Assembly (NCBI RefSeq): GCF_001625445.1
Contig: NZ_LWHG01000005.1
Location: 1-64,000 of the forward strand
From: Haladaptatus sp. R4
Lineage (GTDB): Archaea > Halobacteriota > Halobacteria > Halobacteriales > Haladaptataceae
DNA length: 64,000 nucleotides
Reading direction: 5' to 3'
The first letter of the stretch is position 1. Each line of letters begins with the position of its first letter. Below, piece after piece: positions 61,127 to 64,000 of the stretch. The notes under the pieces were generated by a model. It was not told where the DNA came from, did no database searches, and saw only the letters and a program-made list of their open reading frames with translations. The position numbers and the translations under genes were made by a program.

Positions 61127-61624
61127 ATGACGAAAGATTTGGACGTGTCGTGGCTTCACCTCACACCCGACGAGGAGGTTCTCTGGGCAGGTCACCGGAG
61201 TTTCTATCAGACGATTCCGTCGATCCTCGCCGGTATCGTCCTCGTTTTGATCGGTGTCGGTATCATCGGAAGCGGCTACTTCGGTTGGGCGAAGTGGCTC
61301 GGCGTTCTTCCGATTGTGGCCGGAATCGCGGTCGCCGTCCCGTCGTTTCTCCGTTGGCGAAGCGAATGGTTCGTCCTCACGACCGAGGAGATATATCACA
61401 AGCGTGGCGTCTTCGCACAGGACGTATCACAAATTCGACTGGATCGTGTGCAGGATATTGCCTTCTCACAATCACTTCCGGAACGCATCTTCGATTACGG
61501 GACGGTGAGGATACACACCGCTGGCACGTCGACGAACAACCTCGTTTTTGAGAACGTTTCCAACCCACAATCTATCAAAGGACTGTTGACTGAACAGTTG
61601 GATAAAATCTCTCCGCGGCAGTGA
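61127..61624 (+). CDS. PH-domain membrane protein (bacterial YdbS-like)
   Basis: A 165-residue protein. Two membrane helices (SILAGIVLVLIGVGIIGSGYF and WLGVLPIVAGIAVAVPSFL) are followed by a bacterial pleckstrin-homology domain (EWFVLTTEEIYHKRGVFAQDVSQIRLDRVQDIAFSQSLPERIFDYGTVRIHTAG). The 'R....I.LD.VQDI..SQS..ER...YGTV.I.TAG' pattern is characteristic. Role unknown; such proteins bind lipids or stress factors in bacteria. The ATG at 61127 gives the family-like TPDEEVLWAGHRS start. Confidence 0.85.
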   Translation: MTKDLDVSWLHLTPDEEVLWAGHRSFYQTIPSILAGIVLVLIGVGIIGSGYFGWAKWLGVLPIVAGIAVAVPSFLRWRSEWFVLTTEEIYHKRGVFAQDVSQIRLDRVQDIAFSQSLPERIFDYGTVRIHTAGTSTNNLVFENVSNPQSIKGLLTEQLDKISPRQ

Positions 61625-61676
61625 TCTCTGACTCGCTGATTTTCGACGTACAAACTTCGACAACAGAACATACGCG

Positions 61677-61723
61677 GTTTGAAACGATCTGAAACGGTGC
61701 ACGACGAGTTTCTCCTTTTATTA
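61677..61723 (+). promoter_or_regulatory. Promoter with tandem GAAAC sites, 18 nt before TTTATTA
   Basis: GTTTGAAAC at 61677 and TGAAACGGT at 61690 repeat the arrangement at 40138-40159 with the same ten-base spacing. They end 18 nt before TTTATTA at 61717-61723. The 18-nt gap is the same as at 40.16 kb. The box is followed by CCCCCC, as in the DUF7344 promoter at 15.09 kb. Confidence 0.65.
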
Positions 61724-61760
61724 CCCCCCGGGGATATGGCCGAATCGAGGAAAGCGAAAA

Positions 61761-62123
61761 ATGAGCCAAACTGACAGCGCCTCTCTTTGGACAGGTCCCC
61801 AAGAATTCGAGGGTTCTTTGAAGACCCTCCTGGTTGCGGCACGCCGTGGTGCGGTCACGTTCGACCGCTCGTGGACGTTCCGCCGCGAGGACGATCACCC
61901 CGACCTCATGGTCGAAGTGACGCGACTTGCGAGCGATCCCGAGACCACACAGACCTGTGGGGAGCACGCACCTACGATGGACGAAACGGAGTTCGAAACC
62001 AAACTGTCATCCCTACTCCGAGGCGCACATCGGTCCGGAATCGGCTTCGATCGTGCGTGGACCTTCCGGTGTGCTGATGGTCTCGACCTGATGGTTGAGA
62101 TCACGCAACTCGCTAAACGGTAA
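61761..62123 (+). CDS. Tandem 'DRSWTFR' domain protein (copy 2)
   Basis: A 120-residue paralogue of 39676-40065, also with two repeats: FEGSLKTLLVAARRGAVTFDRSWTFRREDDHPDLMVEVTRLA and FETKLSSLLRGAHRSGIGFDRAWTFRCADGLDLMVEITQLA. Both repeats keep Asp-Arg-x-Trp-Thr-Phe-Arg and a Val-Glu strand. The gene starts MSQTDS, parallel to MSQANH of the other copy. No known family is assigned. Expression probably follows the promoter at 61.68 kb. Confidence 0.75.
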   Translation: MSQTDSASLWTGPQEFEGSLKTLLVAARRGAVTFDRSWTFRREDDHPDLMVEVTRLASDPETTQTCGEHAPTMDETEFETKLSSLLRGAHRSGIGFDRAWTFRCADGLDLMVEITQLAKR

Positions 62124-62162
62124 AAAACTCCTCTCCCTCCAAACGATCGATACCCCCTGTTC

Positions 62163-62459
62163 TTACGCCGCTTCGATGTTCTGTAGCTCGCCGATCGGCT
62201 GTCGCTCCTCCGCAATCGGCTTGAGGCGGTCGACTTGGGGATCGAGCCATCCACCGACCCATTGAGTCTCGATGCGGAGATAATCTTCCGCGAATGTTTT
62301 CACCAGTATGGTAAATCGGTCGTTCGTTCGGTCGATATCGTGCACGTGGCAATCGATAGTGGTGTCACCGACGGTGACGCGGAGGGGGTCTTCGATTTCG
62401 AGGCCGACGAACGAGTCGACGAGATCGGAAACCTTGTGGCGGCTTTCGGTCGCACTCAT
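62163..62459 (-). CDS. Hypothetical protein
   Basis: A 98-residue protein, MSATESRHKVSDLVDSFVGL, with strands LRVTVGDTTIDCHVHDIDRT and RFTILVKTF, suggesting a small beta-barrel fold. No family is recognised. The ATG at 62459 is chosen over one eight codons upstream because it matches the common MSA start. Convergent with the preceding gene. Confidence 0.55.
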   Translation of the reverse strand: MSATESRHKVSDLVDSFVGLEIEDPLRVTVGDTTIDCHVHDIDRTNDRFTILVKTFAEDYLRIETQWVGGWLDPQVDRLKPIAEERQPIGELQNIEAA

Positions 62460-62705
62460 TACAACTACCGCTTTTTCCCCCATCTCTAAAAAGGGGGAAT
62501 ACGGTTTCAGACTGTTTTATTCGTTAACCGACAACAGGGAAACCGGTACCGTCTTGCGTTTCATTCGTTTTATTATCGAATAACCATCATTCTATCTATC
62601 CCTATATAATGAGTGGGAGCACGAAGGTCAACATCTTTTACCGCATCCCCGAAATGATACGTTAGAGATGGTTTGGGAGTGCCGCGACGTGAGCGAGGGA
62701 GCAGA

Positions 62706-63074
62706 ATGAAACAAGTTGCCAATCATACGGTCAAGGAAGCGAACGGCTGTTACAGTGGTATTCCGGTCCGTATCGAGGATTATCGGCTCCAACGCAACGT
62801 CTACGGTGGGATCGAATGGTCGGATGGGGTTGAATCGGTGATCTGCCGTCGAGTCGGTGACCAGTGGCAAGCACTCGTCGTTCGGAACGGGGAAACAAGA
62901 ACGCTCTTCCCCGGACTCGGGTCACAAAACCACGCCCTGTGGTTGGCGCGTGAGTATCTGGAGTTCGAGCAGACGTACGATGGTATGGATGTTTGGGAAG
63001 ATCTCCCATCCCGAGAGCAGTCGAATCCGTTCCGTGACATGATTTCGTCCACGCAGAACTCGTTCCGCGTGTAG
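62706..63074 (+). CDS. Hypothetical protein
   Basis: A 122-residue protein with GCYSGIPVRIEDYRLQRNVYGGIEWSDGV and VICRRVGDQWQALVVRNGETRTLFPGLG, then a helix (LAREYLEFEQTYDGM). The pattern suggests a small alpha/beta domain. I cannot name it. It is transcribed toward the GlmU-like gene, with a 52-bp gap. Confidence 0.55.
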   Translation: MKQVANHTVKEANGCYSGIPVRIEDYRLQRNVYGGIEWSDGVESVICRRVGDQWQALVVRNGETRTLFPGLGSQNHALWLAREYLEFEQTYDGMDVWEDLPSREQSNPFRDMISSTQNSFRV

Positions 63075-63126
63075 TTCGCTCGTTAGCCCGTGAATAATTA
63101 TACGCCTTCTAGCGGAAGATACTGCT

Positions 63127-64000
63127 ATGCAAGCAATCGTTCTGGCCGCAGGTGAGGGTACACGAATGCGACCGCTATCCGCATCGTGTCCGAAGCCCAT
63201 GTTGCCGGTTGCAGAGGAACCACTTGTCGCTCACACGGCGCGTGCCGCCGTCGAAGCGGGTGCGGAAGAACTCGTTCTCGTCGTCGGCTACGAGGCTGAC
63301 ACCGTTCGAGAGTACTTCGGCGCGGAGTACGCCGGAATCCCGGTCAAATACTCGGTACAGGAAGAGCAACGCGGGACGGCCGACGCGGTTCGCGCGGCCC
63401 GAGAACACATCGACGGGCCGTTTGCGGTCCTCAACGGCGACAATCTCTACGATACCGCTGCCGTCAAACAGCTACTCTCGAACGGTCCCGGTGTGGGGAC
63501 GTACCGAGTCAATGATCCTTCGAATTACGGCGTCATCTCGACGGATGGTGACCGTGCGACGGGTATCGTCGAGAAACCGGACGACCCGCCGACGGACCTC
63601 GCCAACACTGGTGCATACGTGTTCCCTGAAGAAGCGCGTGACTGGCTCGACGTCGGTGAGAGCGAGCGCGGCGAGTTCGAAATCACGGACGTAGTGGAGC
63701 GCGTCATCGAGGAATACGACGTCACTGCCGTCGAAGTCGAACGGTGGCTCGACGTGGGACGTCCGTGGGAACTGCTCGAAGCGAACGAATGGAAAATCGG
63801 CGAATTGGAACGCGATATCCGTGGGGACGTGAGCGATGGGGCCACGATCACGGGGGATGTAGTCGTGGAAGAGGGTGCAACGGTCAAATCCGGCGTCGTT
63901 ATCGAGGGACCGGCGCTGATCCGTTCGGACGCAACCATTGGGCCGAACGCGTACATTCGGGGTGCAACGCTCGTGGATAATGGCGCAAAAGTCGGTCACA
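63127..64000 (+). CDS. Sugar nucleotidyltransferase, GlmU-like, cut by the window end
   Basis: About 291 residues are visible; the 3' end lies outside. The nucleotidyltransferase domain (1-220) begins MQAIVLAAGEGTRMRPLSAS and continues CPKPMLPVAEEPL, with FAVLNGDNLYDTAAV and FEITDVVERVIEEYDV. From about residue 240 a left-handed beta-helix begins (DGATITGDVVVEEGATVKSGVVIEGPALI, with hexapeptide spacing), so it is a bifunctional enzyme of the archaeal GlmU/glucose-1-phosphate thymidylyltransferase type. With glmS and glmM in the window, UDP-GlcNAc synthesis is the likeliest role. Confidence 0.85.
   Translation, partial: MQAIVLAAGEGTRMRPLSASCPKPMLPVAEEPLVAHTARAAVEAGAEELVLVVGYEADTVREYFGAEYAGIPVKYSVQEEQRGTADAVRAAREHIDGPFAVLNGDNLYDTAAVKQLLSNGPGVGTYRVNDPSNYGVISTDGDRATGIVEKPDDPPTDLANTGAYVFPEEARDWLDVGESERGEFEITDVVERVIEEYDVTAVEVERWLDVGRPWELLEANEWKIGELERDIRGDVSDGATITGDVVVEEGATVKSGVVIEGPALIRSDATIGPNAYIRGATLVDNGAKVGH

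Noticed and set aside
1-64000. tRNA or rRNA genes
   Set aside because: I found no T-loop (GGTTCGAATCC-type) with a matching acceptor stem, and no rRNA-like sequence; a covariance search would be decisive.

Overview
The window is chromosomal DNA of a haloarchaeon (class Halobacteria). Supporting signs are acidic proteins, Tat-type signal peptides and lipoproteins, a TFB-type general transcription factor, Bat-like HTH regulators, a HalX response regulator, a halocyanin, UPF0058 and DUF7344 family proteins, and Orc1/Cdc6 initiators beside haloarchaeal-type ORB repeats. A Haladaptatus-like genus is only a guess. Core genes (hisS, nadE, glmS, glmM, tfb) argue for the main chromosome rather than a plasmid. 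I saw no tRNA, rRNA, CRISPR array or intact insertion sequence.

Layout. 1-14.6 kb is a surface-glycan / N-glycosylation-type cluster: a Tat lipoprotein, a beta-helix protein, an FkbM methyltransferase, a flippase, an asparagine-synthase-like enzyme, a DUF1616 protein, then a leftward operon running nucleotide-sugar dehydrogenase, GT2 glycosyltransferase, DUF354 protein, polytopic membrane protein and NAD-dependent epimerase. 15-19.8 kb holds a DUF7344 regulator, a thrombospondin-3-repeat membrane protein with an intracellular winged helix, and glmS. 19.8-21 kb is non-coding and full of repeats, ending in an ORB-like set with no initiator gene. 21-26.2 kb holds glmM, a UspA, an Nramp transporter and a second GT-C-like membrane protein. 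26.2-29.2 kb is a replication origin with its orc1/cdc6 gene. 29-49 kb is a regulator-rich accessory region: Bat-like regulators, a halocyanin, a ParA pair, two PadR proteins, TFB, DUF7344 paralogues, a two-component pair and many small zinc-ribbon proteins. 49.5-53.5 kb holds tenA, hisS, a Dph6-like ATP pyrophosphatase and a D-galactonate dehydratase. 53.8-60.9 kb carries two more orc1/cdc6 genes, each with its own ORB set, on either side of a membrane-anchored gluzincin protease and nadE. The end holds a PH-domain protein, a paralogue of a tandem 'DRSWTFR' protein and the start of a GlmU-like nucleotidyltransferase.

Four things stand out. (1) Three initiator/origin units with three different ORB sequences lie within about 32 kb, and a fourth ORB-like cluster lacks an initiator. 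(2) A ParA operon has 9-bp GTTTTGAC-type iterons upstream, and a second array of eight exactly 9-bp-phased units of the same motif lies 13.8 kb away between tenA and a zinc-ribbon pair; this is a candidate partition site. (3) A promoter module, a direct repeat of GAAAC-like half-sites about 18 nt upstream of TTTATTA, is shared by DUF7344 and DRSWTFR-family genes. (4) Four genes (beta-helix protein, DUF354, glmS, glmM) are each interrupted by what looks like loss of one G from a CGG on the coding strand, which suggests a systematic sequencing error rather than four real pseudogenes.
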